Shown: piece after piece, positions 35,805-44,108 of the stretch
How positions within the stretch are numbered: the first letter of the stretch is position 1
Layout of the letters: the number at the start of each line of letters is the position of its first letter
NCBI GenBank assembly: GCA_963780135.1
Contig: CAWAAR010000003.1
Coordinates: 806,001 to 870,000 of the forward strand
Direction of reading: 5' to 3'
Source of the DNA: Clostridium_AM sp963780135
GTDB taxonomy: Bacteria > Bacillota > Clostridia > Clostridiales > Clostridiaceae
Length of the DNA stretch: 64,000 bases
Position numbers and translations under genes: made by a program
The notes under the pieces: model-generated
Databases searched by the model: none
Seen by the model: the letters and a program-made list of their open reading frames with translations, nothing else
What the model was told of the DNA's origin: nothing

Positions 35805-37181
35805 ATGAGTGAGGCAATAGAAAGTCAGAGTCAAGTTAGAACTAATAATTTAGGATATAAGCAGGAATTAAAAAGGGTATTAACTTTTAAGGATATTCTT
35901 ATATTTGGAATAGTATTTCTTAATCCTATAGCACCATTTGCACTTTTTGGTGTAATAAATTATAAAACTGGTGGACATATGGCACTGGCATATTTTATAG
36001 GAATGATTGCTATGGCATTTACTGCATATAGCTATGGTAAAATGGCGGGAGCTTTTCCAGTGGCTGGATCAACATATACTTATACTCAAAGGGTTATAAA
36101 TCCTTATGTAGGTTTTATAACTGGATGGATGATGTTTCTTGATTATGTATTATTGCCACTTCAGATAAACATAGTTGCTGCTATCTATGCTAATGCATTA
36201 ATACCTAGTATACCTAATTGGATGTGGGTTTTTATATTTTCAATATTTATTGCTATTGTTAATTATATGGGGATTCAATTAACTGCCAAAGTAGATATTG
36301 TTGTAGCGATATTTAGTTTGGCATGTCTTATAACCTTTGTAATTTTTGCAGTACACGCTGTAAATAATGGAGTAGGAACAGGTACTTTATTTTCTATGAA
36401 AGCCATATATAATCCAAGTACATCTACTTTTACTGGTGTAATCTCAGGTGTAGGTACAGCGGCACTTTCATTTTTAGGATTTGATGCCGTAACTACTTTA
36501 GCTGAAGAATCTGTAAATCCTTCTAAAGATATAGGAAAGGCTGCTATAATGACATGTTTAATAGGCGGAACTTTATTTATAGTTCAAGCTTATGTAGGAG
36601 CTTTAGTATGGCCAAATTATAATACTTATCCTAATGTAGACTCGGCATTTATTTTTATTATAGAAAAAGTTGGAGGACATTTACTTGTGGTGTTCTGCTC
36701 AGTAGCTTTTATAGTAGCATTAATAGCTGGAGGTGTAGTTGCTCAGGCAGGAGCATCAAGACTTCTTTATGGAATGGGAAGAGACAATGTAATACCAAAG
36801 AAAGTATTTGCTTATCTTGATCCTAAACATAAAACTCCTGTTTATAATATACTTATAATGAGTATTATAAGTATATTAGGCGCTTTGATTTTAAATTTAG
36901 AAACAGCATCTGATTTAGTATGTTTTGGAGCTTTTATAGGATTTATGTTTGTAAATTTATCAGTGCTAGTTCATTTTTATATTAGAAAGAAAGAGAGAAA
37001 TGGTATAAAGTTCATATGGAATTTGGTATTCCCTATGATGGGATTCGCAATTTGTTTTTATATATGGATAAACATGTCTAAAATTTCAAAAATAGTAGGA
37101 TTCAGCTGGATGGCTATTGGAATAATCTATGGTCTAGTTAAAAGCGACTTATGTAAAGATGTGAAAGAAAGTATTTTATAA
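35805..37181 (+). CDS. APC superfamily permease, PuuP-like
   Basis: The 458-residue protein has about 12 transmembrane helices. Segments such as FPVAGSTYTYTQRVINPYVG, FLGFDAVTTLAEE and SRLLYGMGRDNVIPKKVF follow the E. coli putrescine importer PuuP closely, so putrescine or a related amine is the best guess; other amino acids cannot be excluded. GAGGGGG precedes the ATG. It is flanked by a terminator and faces convergent genes. Confidence 0.85.
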   Translation: MSEAIESQSQVRTNNLGYKQELKRVLTFKDILIFGIVFLNPIAPFALFGVINYKTGGHMALAYFIGMIAMAFTAYSYGKMAGAFPVAGSTYTYTQRVINPYVGFITGWMMFLDYVLLPLQINIVAAIYANALIPSIPNWMWVFIFSIFIAIVNYMGIQLTAKVDIVVAIFSLACLITFVIFAVHAVNNGVGTGTLFSMKAIYNPSTSTFTGVISGVGTAALSFLGFDAVTTLAEESVNPSKDIGKAAIMTCLIGGTLFIVQAYVGALVWPNYNTYPNVDSAFIFIIEKVGGHLLVVFCSVAFIVALIAGGVVAQAGASRLLYGMGRDNVIPKKVFAYLDPKHKTPVYNILIMSIISILGALILNLETASDLVCFGAFIGFMFVNLSVLVHFYIRKKERNGIKFIWNLVFPMMGFAICFYIWINMSKISKIVGFSWMAIGIIYGLVKSDLCKDVKESIL

Positions 37182-37243
37182 AAAAAGAAAAATTAAAAAC
37201 AGGTTTATTTACAAAACTTAATCAAGTTAGTTATGGAAATTAC

Positions 37244-37282
37244 AAAGCATGTCAGTTAAATGGCATTTAATCGACATGCTTT
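37244..37282. terminator. Bidirectional terminator after the permease gene
   Basis: AAAGCATGTC and GACATGCTTT form the outer stem, and TTAAATG and CATTTAA continue it after a two-base internal loop. Confidence 0.8.
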
Positions 37283-37331
37283 ATAAATAAGTTGATTTAA
37301 ATTTATATCAATTAGAAAACTTAACTTTAAC

Positions 37332-38003
37332 TTAAGAATCACTTGATAGTTTATTTTTTAAAAAGGACAATGATTCATTTATTTCTTCACGAGGCAGATT
37401 GCTTTCATTTAAAGTTTTATCATCTTTGAGCAGAAGAGATTCATAGAAAACAATTCCCTTTTCTATTATATTTTTATTAAAATCATTATGTTCCAAAACA
37501 TCATAAAATATATCTTCAGCTTTATCATATCGGTTCATTTTAACGTAATAGTCCATAATTTTATTTTGAATGGAAACAGGCATTTTATATTGATATACTT
37601 TTTCTATAATGGGTTGTATATCAGAAAAATAATCTTGCAGATCACAATCATTATCTTTATTTACATAGGCTTCTAAAAAAAGATTTAGAGACTTTAGATT
37701 CATATAAAAAGCTTCATCAAGGTTATTTTCATCTTCAAAGATAAGAGCTTCTTCCTCTAAAAGTTTTGCCATCATGATGCATTTATCTGCATTTATTGTA
37801 CCATCTGTTTTTATCATGTCTAATAAGTTTTCATCAGAAAAAGAATTGAAAAATTTGGAGCTTAATCTAAATATCTCTTTAAAAGTATCATCAATAGTAT
37901 TTAAAGCTTCTTTATTTTTGCCTTCTTTTCTATAGTTAAGTATTTTATCCATAAATTCTTTAAATTTTGCCACTAGCTCTGATGTCAAGTTTCTTTTTAA
38001 CAT
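37332..38003 (-). CDS. Helical (TPR-like) protein of unknown function
   Basis: The 223-residue protein is almost all helix with TPR-like spacing (e.g. GKNKEALNTIDDTFKEIFRL, MNRYDKAEDIFYDVLEHND). It resembles a clostridial hypothetical family (possibly DUF6483; not verified). GGAGG stands eight bases before the ATG. It probably shares a transcript with the upstream TIGR00300 gene, 32 bases away. Function unknown. Confidence 0.65.
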   Translation of the reverse strand: MLKRNLTSELVAKFKEFMDKILNYRKEGKNKEALNTIDDTFKEIFRLSSKFFNSFSDENLLDMIKTDGTINADKCIMMAKLLEEEALIFEDENNLDEAFYMNLKSLNLFLEAYVNKDNDCDLQDYFSDIQPIIEKVYQYKMPVSIQNKIMDYYVKMNRYDKAEDIFYDVLEHNDFNKNIIEKGIVFYESLLLKDDKTLNESNLPREEINESLSFLKNKLSSDS

Positions 38004-38035
38004 TTTTATACCTCCATAAGTATAATAAGGTAAAG

Positions 38036-39121
38036 CTATATTGAATTATTAGCAATGTTTACAATAAAATCTTGTACGTTTGTAACTATTGAAGTAACTT
38101 CTAAGCTTCCTCTATCTTTTAACTTATTTACTCCGAATTCAGATACATCTACGGTATAAATGTAAACAGGCCTTACTTTATCTTCTTCTACTTTATACAT
38201 AGGTGTCATATTTCCAGTGGCAATACTGTGAAGTTGTGTTGCCATACATATCACTGTAGTTGCTTTTTTGCAATGAACTCTCATAGCATCCTGTGCTTTA
38301 TACACATCAGAAAAAACAGGAGGAAGAGGACCATCATCTCTTATAGAACCTGCTAAAACAATAGGAATATCGTTTTTTATACAAGCATGAACTACACCAT
38401 CAGAAATTCCTTGTTCACTTACAAATTTTTGAAGTGAACCAGCGCGTCTCACTTCATTAATAATATCTATATGATTATAGTGTCCATTAGGAATTGAAAA
38501 TTGTGAGTATATGTCTTGGCCAAGGGCTGTTTTTAAAACAGAACCTTCTAAATCGTGAGTAGCTAGAGCATTTCCAGCAAAAAGTGCGTCAACAAAACCT
38601 GCATCTATAAGTGATGCCATAGCTTTTTTTGAATCGTGGTCAAAAACTACAGCAGGACCTAGAACCCACAATATGTAACCATGTTCTCTTTCATATTTAA
38701 GCAATTCGTATAAGTCGTCATAATCTTTAGAGTATGAGCTTTCTCTTGTTCTTGAGGAACGGAAAGCGAAAGCTTGATTAGCAATTTTTTCACGTTTAAA
38801 ACCATCCACATGAACATAAATACCATCTTCTGTACATTCAGTTCTTCCTAATACAACATTATCGCCAATATGTAAATTTCTAAATTCTTTTACTTGAAGT
38901 TTTTCATCTTCTGTTACTACAACTAGACAATCCATACGACTTTCAGAAGCTAAAATCCATTTGTTATTGATTTTAAAATACTCAGGATATATGGATGTTG
39001 CGTGATAGTTACTCGGAGCAACGCCCTCTATTGTTACCTTTTCTGTAGTTACATTTTGTGCTGAAATAAATGGTTCTTTTTCAAAATAAGGGGCTTGATA
39101 TTTAGGTAGTTTGAAGCTCAT
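38036..39121 (-). CDS. TIGR00300 family protein (archaeal-type ornithine cyclodeaminase-like)
   Basis: The 361-residue protein matches the TIGR00300 family, whose archaeal members include NAD-dependent ornithine cyclodeaminases and whose fold forms the C-terminal part of cyanobacterial ArgZ/AgrE. Visible segments are LWVLGPAVVFDHDSKKAM, LFAGNALATHDLEGS and VLAGSIRDDGPLPPV, consistent with a nucleotide-binding domain. A role in ornithine/proline or polyamine metabolism fits the nearby PuuP-like permease but is inferred. AAGGAGG precedes the ATG. Confidence 0.75.
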   Translation of the reverse strand: MSFKLPKYQAPYFEKEPFISAQNVTTEKVTIEGVAPSNYHATSIYPEYFKINNKWILASESRMDCLVVVTEDEKLQVKEFRNLHIGDNVVLGRTECTEDGIYVHVDGFKREKIANQAFAFRSSRTRESSYSKDYDDLYELLKYEREHGYILWVLGPAVVFDHDSKKAMASLIDAGFVDALFAGNALATHDLEGSVLKTALGQDIYSQFSIPNGHYNHIDIINEVRRAGSLQKFVSEQGISDGVVHACIKNDIPIVLAGSIRDDGPLPPVFSDVYKAQDAMRVHCKKATTVICMATQLHSIATGNMTPMYKVEEDKVRPVYIYTVDVSEFGVNKLKDRGSLEVTSIVTNVQDFIVNIANNSI

Positions 39122-39364
39122 AAGAATACCTCCTTGTATATTTCAATTATGATAGGATAATAGATATATTATATCAAAAATGTAAACCTAATGCCAATAT
39201 ATAACTATATATTTATAAATATTATAAGATTTGATAATTTTTAACTATATAGAAAAATTTTATAGAAGGTATTTGATATTATTTAGGAGTCTTTAAGGCT
39301 ATTTTTTAATTTAGCATAAAAACTGTTTACCGGGAAAAACTAATAGAAGAAAGGAGCGATTATA

Positions 39365-39493
39365 GTGGGAAATAAGATGAAAACAACTAATAACAACAAG
39401 AAAGAAGATAATAAATTTAGAAAAAAACACATAGATCATGATCCGCAAAATGAAAGTTCAAGAGCTAAATCCCAAGTGGAAAAAAATATATAA
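39365..39493 (+). CDS. Small hydrophilic protein (42 aa)
   Basis: A GTG-started frame follows AAAGGAGCG at 39351-39359, the best ribosome site nearby. The product is Lys/Asn/Asp-rich with no membrane segment. It is the first of a run of tiny genes in one direction up to 41092 that includes an H-type spore protein. It may be a minor spore protein, but no family is recognised. Confidence 0.5.
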   Translation: MGNKMKTTNNNKKEDNKFRKKHIDHDPQNESSRAKSQVEKNI

Positions 39494-39505
39494 AGGAGAA
39501 TACAT

Positions 39506-39637
39506 ATGGAAAATAAAAACAATCCAGATAAAAAATGGTCTAAAGATCCAAACAGTGCTAAATATCATTCAAGAAGTGCTGAATTTAAAGCAAGTGAAAA
39601 GTCTAATAAAAATAGTAAAACAAAATTTGACAAATAA
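39506..39637 (+). CDS. Small hydrophilic protein (43 aa)
   Basis: AAAGGAG precedes ATG 39506, 12 bases after the previous stop. The product is basic and Ser/Asn/Lys-rich (WSKDPNSAKYHSRSAEFKAS), in the style of minor small acid-soluble spore proteins. No family is recognised; co-transcription with the previous gene is likely. Confidence 0.5.
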   Translation: MENKNNPDKKWSKDPNSAKYHSRSAEFKASEKSNKNSKTKFDK

Positions 39638-39690
39638 TAAAGAGTATTTACTATCAAAAATGAAATAAAATATAGGGAGGTAAATTTAGT

Positions 39691-39885
39691 ATGAACTTAG
39701 ATACCAGAGATATTATAAAAAAAAGGCTGTTAGATGCACAAGAAAGTGTAAGAGATTATCAAATGTTTTCTCATAAATCAGATGATCCTGAGGTTACATC
39801 TGCATTTAAGGAATTTGCAGAAGAATCAGCTATGCAAGCTAGAAAACTACAACAATTGCTGGGCAAGTATGAAAATGTGAAATAA
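39691..39885 (+). CDS. Short helical protein, half-ferritin-like
   Basis: The 64-residue product is a two-helix protein. DPEVTSAFKEFAEESAMQARK has the spacing of a ferritin-like or rubrerythrin helix, but Gln replaces the metal-binding His of ExxH. TAGGGAGG precedes the ATG. Function unknown. Confidence 0.6.
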   Translation: MNLDTRDIIKKRLLDAQESVRDYQMFSHKSDDPEVTSAFKEFAEESAMQARKLQQLLGKYENVK

Positions 39886-40035
39886 TATGCAAATATGTAT
39901 AATAAAGTAGAAATTTTTACTATTAAAATCTATTTGTTTTTTCATGTCTTATTTATGAAATAATTGATATTTTTTTACTTATGTCATATTATATATATAT
40001 AAGAATATAATATAATTTGGGGTAGGTATAAAATT

Positions 40036-40251
40036 ATGAAAGTTACTATTGTTTGTTATGTGGGAGATTATGTTATATGTAAAAAAGAAAATGGTGACGT
40101 TTTCAATTTGCCTAAGGAGAAAGTCTTAGATTGTAAGACAGGGGATGTAATAGATATTACTAAAGATGGTGAAATAGAAAAAGAAGAAAAAGAAGGAAAA
40201 GAAGAAAAATATTATATATGTGACGATGTAGTAATATTCTATAATGATTAA
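40036..40251 (+). CDS. Small DUF3006-like protein
   Basis: The 71-residue product has a beta-rich first half (VGDYVICKKENGDVFNLPKE) resembling DUF3006 proteins, then a highly charged Glu/Lys linker and a short conserved-looking end (YYICDDVVIFYND). TTGGGGTAGG precedes the ATG. A terminator follows. Function unknown. Confidence 0.5.
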   Translation: MKVTIVCYVGDYVICKKENGDVFNLPKEKVLDCKTGDVIDITKDGEIEKEEKEGKEEKYYICDDVVIFYND

Positions 40252-40262
40252 TAAAAAATAAA

Positions 40263-40301
40263 AATAAGTAGCTGATATAATTCAGCTGCTTATTTTTTTA
40301 G
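40263..40301 (+). terminator. Terminator before sspH
   Basis: AATAAGTAGCTGA (40263-40275) pairs with TCAGCTGCTTATT (40282-40294), with one mismatch, and is followed by TTTTT. Confidence 0.85.
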
Positions 40302-40382
40302 TATAAATTTTTATGAGTTACTTAAACTATATAGAAGCTATGTAGAAAAACATATAGAATCTTATGAAAAATGGAGGTATTT

Positions 40383-40583
40383 ATGGAGATTGAAAGATTA
40401 AAGGAAATACTAAATTCACCATCCAATATACAAGTATTATATGAAAGTCATCCTGTATGGATAGATGCACTAGATACAGGGGAACAATTGGCTAAAGTAA
40501 AAATACTAGAATCAAAGGAAAAAAAATATGTCCCTGTAGAAGATTTAGTAGATACAGGTAAAGTAATAAATATAAAAAGGTAA
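40383..40583 (+). CDS. sspH: H-type small acid-soluble spore protein
   Basis: The 66-residue protein fits the SspH family end to end: IERLKEILNSPSNIQVLYES, HPVWIDALD, and VPVEDLVDTGKV. SspH is a minor forespore-made core protein. GGAGG at 40373-40377 sets ATG 40383, four codons inside the longest frame. A CATATAGA box at 40351 could belong to a sigma-G promoter. The start of the following gene is 12 bases after its stop. Confidence 0.92.
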   Translation: MEIERLKEILNSPSNIQVLYESHPVWIDALDTGEQLAKVKILESKEKKYVPVEDLVDTGKVINIKR

Positions 40584-40595
40584 AGGAGTTTAATT

Positions 40596-40754
40596 ATGGG
40601 AAGATGGAGAAATAAAGGAACACATGAGAGATCAATGGAGAATGCAAAAGATTTGATAGATAAAGGTATAGGAATGGCAGAAATAAAAGAAAGAACAGGA
40701 ATTAACGAACAGGATGTCACAAAAGCAAAAGAAAAAATGGAAGGTAATAGATAG
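40596..40754 (+). CDS. Mini helix-turn-helix-like protein (52 aa)
   Basis: AAAGGAG precedes ATG 40596. AKDLIDKGIGMAEIKERTGI has the spacing of a helix-turn-helix (residues about 17-49). It is paralogous to the next gene: over 33 ungapped residues, Ala-Lys, Lys-Gly, Glu-Ile, Thr and Asp are shared. It follows sspH by 12 bases, so a sporulation role is likely but unproven. Confidence 0.6.
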   Translation: MGRWRNKGTHERSMENAKDLIDKGIGMAEIKERTGINEQDVTKAKEKMEGNR

Positions 40755-40769
40755 AGGGGAGACAGAAAT

Positions 40770-40913
40770 ATGAAAGGTGAGCTTCAAGAAGCTAAAGAAA
40801 GAGCAAAACAAATGATGATAAAAGGTATGGATTGGGATGAAATAAGACTTGAAACCAGGCTTAGACAAAAAGATTTAAAGAGGATACAAAAGGATATAAC
40901 AAATAAATTTTAA
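40770..40913 (+). CDS. Mini helix-turn-helix-like protein (47 aa), paralogue
   Basis: GAGGGGAG precedes ATG 40770. AKQMMIKGMDWDEIRLETRL aligns without gaps with the preceding protein. It is strongly basic and has no Cys. It shares the transcript with sspH and the previous gene, 15 bases away. Confidence 0.6.
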   Translation: MKGELQEAKERAKQMMIKGMDWDEIRLETRLRQKDLKRIQKDITNKF

Positions 40914-40957
40914 AAAGTAGTTATTAATAAAAAAATATAAGGATAAGGTAAATTAAA

Positions 40958-41092
40958 ATGAGTATAAAAGGAAAACTTACAAACAAACAAACTTCAGCGT
41001 TAGGAATAGAAAAAGAAGATAATGGTAAGAACCTATATGAAGAAAAAAGGAGAAAAACACAAAATAAAAATGATAATGTAAAACCAAGTTAA
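40958..41092 (+). CDS. Small hydrophilic protein (44 aa)
   Basis: The Lys/Asn/Glu-rich product (MSIKGKLTNKQTSALGIEKE at the start) closes the small-gene run before a terminator. The ribosome site (ATAAGGATAAGG) is weak and about 10 bases before the ATG. No family is recognised. Confidence 0.45.
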   Translation: MSIKGKLTNKQTSALGIEKEDNGKNLYEEKRRKTQNKNDNVKPS

Positions 41093-41104
41093 AATAATAT
41101 ATTT

Positions 41105-41138
41105 AAAGGGCGGTGTTGAACCGCCTTTGTTTTGTATT
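41105..41138 (+). terminator. Terminator of the sspH gene group
   Basis: AAAGGGCGGT and ACCGCCTTT form a GC-rich stem with one bulged G and loop GTTGA, followed by GTTTTG. Confidence 0.85.
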
Positions 41139-41250
41139 TTTTATTGTGTAAATATGAAAATATAGTTAATAATGTGGTAAAATATAATTAAAATTTAAAT
41201 AAATAACTTAAACAAGCTCACCTAAAATGATAGGACTATTTATTGGTAAA

Positions 41251-41278
41251 TTGACTAAATTGTATCAATACATAAAAT
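41251..41278 (+). promoter_or_regulatory. Possible sigma-A promoter of the PilZ gene
   Basis: TTGACT (41251-41256) and TAAAAT (41273-41278) are 16 bases apart, in an otherwise empty 270-bp AT-rich gap. No cyclic-di-GMP riboswitch is visible. Confidence 0.45.
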
Positions 41279-41404
41279 AGAAAAGAATAAATGTATATTT
41301 TGTCAAAACACCATCATAAAAAATCTCATAACATATTAAATTTAAAAAATGTATTTTTATAGTAAAAGCAATAAATAAATGATGAACAAAAGTGAGGGGA
41401 TCCA

Positions 41405-42070
41405 ATGGAGGAAATAGCATTAAAAAATATTAGCTTATTTGAACAAACTCAGTTTATTAAGGAAAATCAACTCTATGATGGCAAAATTTTAAAAAAATAT
41501 GATGAATGTCTAGCAATAAAAATATGTATTTTACAAAATAACTATGTTTCTTTCCAAGTAAATGATGATGCAAATTATATTTTGATTAGTGAAAGCGAAG
41601 CATTAAGGTGTACATCAAAAGTAATAGGAAGTAAAATAGACGGTGATTACAATATAGTGCTTTTACAAACACCAAAATTAGTAAATAAAATAGAAAGAAG
41701 GCAGCATCCAAGGCTGAAAATAGTTAAGGATATAGAATATTGTTTTCTACCAAATAGAGCAGATTTTAAAAGTATTAATGAAATTTCCTATCGTTATTAT
41801 TCAAGATTAAAAAAATCCTTTACTATTGATTTAAGTCTAGGTGGGGTTAGCTTAATAACTTATGAAAGCAATTCAGATTCAAATGATGCTCTTATAACAA
41901 TACATTTAGATGAAACTACAAATATAACGGCTCTATGCACTGTTATTAGAGTTGAACAAAATGATACTAATTCTAACTATAAAACAGCTCTAAAATTTAA
42001 AGAAATTGATGAAAATAATTTAAAAATAATTAATTACTTTGTAAATCAAAATCTTAAATTAAAAAAGTAA
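41405..42070 (+). CDS. PilZ domain protein (YcgR-like cyclic-di-GMP effector)
   Basis: The 221-residue protein has an N-terminal YcgR-type beta domain and a C-terminal PilZ domain with RRQHPR (98-103, the RxxxR element) and DLSLGG (142-147, the D/NxSxxG element), which together bind cyclic-di-GMP. In flagellated relatives such proteins brake the motor; here there are no motility genes nearby. GAGGGG precedes the ATG. Confidence 0.88.
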   Translation: MEEIALKNISLFEQTQFIKENQLYDGKILKKYDECLAIKICILQNNYVSFQVNDDANYILISESEALRCTSKVIGSKIDGDYNIVLLQTPKLVNKIERRQHPRLKIVKDIEYCFLPNRADFKSINEISYRYYSRLKKSFTIDLSLGGVSLITYESNSDSNDALITIHLDETTNITALCTVIRVEQNDTNSNYKTALKFKEIDENNLKIINYFVNQNLKLKK

Positions 42071-42140
42071 GTTAATTTATAGTAATATGTATTTGCTTAT
42101 ATTGTATTGCAAAAAAAATATTGTACATAATTAAAAACTA

Positions 42141-42172
42141 TAGGATAACCAAATAGTATATAGGTTATCCTA
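42141..42172. terminator. Bidirectional terminator
   Basis: TAGGATAACC (42141-42150) and GGTTATCCTA (42163-42172) form a perfect stem between the PilZ gene and the convergent DUF11 gene, overlapping the latter's stop codon. Confidence 0.75.
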
Positions 42173-42685
42173 AATTTTATGACTATGCTTTTTAAAAGCA
42201 ATAACAATTATTTTAGATGGATTGTTAATTACAAATTTATTGAGCTTTTCAGAAGTAACTTCAACAATATTTTCTAATATACCAACAGCTTTAGGATGAA
42301 TCGTTAAAAGTATTTTAATGGTAGAATATCTTTCTATGGTATCAAATTTATATACAACTTTACCTTTAGAATATTTGTACTTACCTTGTTTGAGAAGAAT
42401 AGAACTTGATATAAATTTAGTGCTTTCAGGCAGCCTATCTAACAAATGTATGTCAGTTATATTAGAATCAGTGTTGTTTATCAGATAAATAGTGTATGTT
42501 AAATCGTCACCTAAATGAATTTTACACTTATTTACACACTGGAATAGTATTAAGCAAGGCGATTCTCTAACAGAAAGAGTTGCAGAGGCCTCTAATGGGT
42601 CAATATTATCAGCTCTAACTATAGAAGTATTTGTTACCATTGTTGAGGGTGATTTAAGGTTTTCTTCAGATAGCAAATTTACCAT
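42170..42685 (-). CDS. DUF11-type beta-sandwich protein
   Basis: The 171-residue protein has one DUF11-like domain (LGDDLTYTIYLINNTDSNIT, then LLDRLPESTKF). No signal peptide or wall anchor is visible, which is odd because DUF11 domains are usually on the cell surface. Four Cys in the middle are uncommon too. GGGAATAATT precedes the ATG with a purine-rich site. It lies 94 bases after the next DUF11 gene. Confidence 0.7.
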   Translation of the reverse strand: MVNLLSEENLKSPSTMVTNTSIVRADNIDPLEASATLSVRESPCLILFQCVNKCKIHLGDDLTYTIYLINNTDSNITDIHLLDRLPESTKFISSSILLKQGKYKYSKGKVVYKFDTIERYSTIKILLTIHPKAVGILENIVEVTSEKLNKFVINNPSKIIVIAFKKHSHKI

Positions 42686-42779
42686 AATTATTCCCTTTCC
42701 TCTTGTTTTGTATATAAGAGAAGTAAGTCAAATCAAGCATTAATAAATGAAAATAGATTTAGTTTAGTATTAACTTATT

Positions 42780-43154
42780 TTAGATAGTTACAGCTGTAGC
42801 AGGAATTGTGATTTTAACTATTTGTGATAGAACCATATCTCCCACATTAACTTTAATGTAATGATCATTTGAACTTGCATCGATAGTTCCTTTGGAAGTT
42901 GTTACATTAGTAACATCAAAATCAACTTGGGATGGACCAGTATCTTCCATTACCACATTAGTTGCTGTGCCTGGTCCAATATTAGTAATTACTATAGAAT
43001 AGGTAAGCGTTTGTCCTACTAATACAGCAGCAGGTGATACAGATTTAACTATAGTTAAAGTAGCACCAGGTGTATCAATTTGTACAGATACTTGATTCAC
43101 AGCAACAAGAGTATTTGAACCTTTAGCTGAAACAACATTAACGGCATTAGACAC
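42780..43154 (-). CDS. Single DUF11-domain protein
   Basis: The 124-residue product is nearly one DUF11 repeat: KSVSPAAVLVGQTLTYSIVI, TNIGPGTATNVVMEDTGPS, then beta strands. It has no signal peptide or anchor. It starts with GTG at 43154 after GGAAGTGATC. It pairs with the preceding DUF11 gene and is followed upstream by an empty AT-rich gap of about 300 bp that contains the divergent promoters. Confidence 0.75.
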   Translation of the reverse strand: MSNAVNVVSAKGSNTLVAVNQVSVQIDTPGATLTIVKSVSPAAVLVGQTLTYSIVITNIGPGTATNVVMEDTGPSQVDFDVTNVTTSKGTIDASSNDHYIKVNVGDMVLSQIVKITIPATAVTI

Positions 43155-43463
43155 TTTAGATCACTTCCTTTCTAGCTATTTGATTAAAATAGACTAATTT
43201 TAATTGTTCTAATGATAATATATGATGAAAATTAAAAAAATGTAACTAAAGGTAAGAAAAATTTTAAAGGCATATTTAGCAATTCAAAGTAAAAATATTT
43301 AAAGACTGAATTTTATTAATACCTGTCATTCTATATATCTAAAAATGATTATTAAATATAGTGGAAATATAAAGAATTTAGTTGAAATTTTTCCATATAT
43401 AAGTAATAATTTATATAAATATATATTTATATAGTTATGTGCTATATGTTGAAAGGAGATATT
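43155..43463. other. Divergent promoter gap
   Basis: About 300 bp of AT-rich DNA between divergent genes. A TTGAAA at 43382 with AATAAT 17 bases later is the only plausible promoter seen. Nothing else stands out. Confidence 0.35.
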
Positions 43464-43988
43464 ATGTCAATTATTCTTGAAGAAGTTAAAGGAATGTATA
43501 AGATTATTAAATTAAAAAGATTTCGAGACACACCAGGTGTTAATTTTGATTTATTTCCTATGGATGCTATTTCTAAGATTGATTCTATTGACAGAGTGAT
43601 TCATCAAAAAAAGGCTATTTCACCTGGTAAAGTTGGAAATGTGGAACGCCCTTGGTATATGCATGAATATCAAGATGACAATTTAATAGTACTTCATGGT
43701 CAACGTGAGGTTGACATATACAATAAAGAACATGGACAAGTTGAGCACTTTACTTTAACTCCTAATAAAATCTTTAAAAATGGGGAACTTCTTTATGAGG
43801 GCGGTGCAATCTTAGTTTGGGCAAAAGGAGTTTTCCACCGGATAGTAAGTGGTGAAGATGGATCAGCATCATTAAATATTGCAGTACATTATGATGGATT
43901 TGATATAAATAGTAATTTTGATATTTATGATTTAAATTTGCAAACAGGTGATTATAAAGTAATTAGAAATGGATTTGAAGATCAATAA
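43464..43988 (+). CDS. Cupin-like protein
   Basis: The 174-residue protein has the run of strands and spaced His residues of a single cupin barrel (ERPWYMHEYQDDNLIVLHGQ, about 61-80, and FHRIVSGEDGSASLNIAVHY, about 124-143). Ligand unknown. AAAGGAG at 43452-43457 sets ATG 43464, nine codons inside the longest frame. It is a single gene followed by a terminator. Confidence 0.65.
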   Translation: MSIILEEVKGMYKIIKLKRFRDTPGVNFDLFPMDAISKIDSIDRVIHQKKAISPGKVGNVERPWYMHEYQDDNLIVLHGQREVDIYNKEHGQVEHFTLTPNKIFKNGELLYEGGAILVWAKGVFHRIVSGEDGSASLNIAVHYDGFDINSNFDIYDLNLQTGDYKVIRNGFEDQ

Positions 43989-44060
43989 GGATGTAGAATA
44001 TTTTGTAAAGATAGTAATAACATATGCATAAATATTTTTGTGAAAGTTTGCTGTTAATAT

Positions 44061-44100
44061 AAAACCTTCAACACTTATAAAAAATGTTGAAGGTTTTAAA
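44061..44100. terminator. Bidirectional terminator
   Basis: AAAACCTTCAACA and TGTTGAAGGTTTT form a perfect 13-bp stem (44061-44073 with 44085-44097) between convergent genes. Confidence 0.85.
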
Positions 44101-44108
44101 AAATTATT

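Noticed and set aside
39438..39668. 76-codon frame overlapping the two small genes at 39365 and 39506
   Set aside because: No ribosome site, while both smaller genes have good ones in another frame.
41093..41404. Cyclic-di-GMP riboswitch before the PilZ gene
   Set aside because: The expected conserved core is absent; only a promoter-like pair of boxes is seen.
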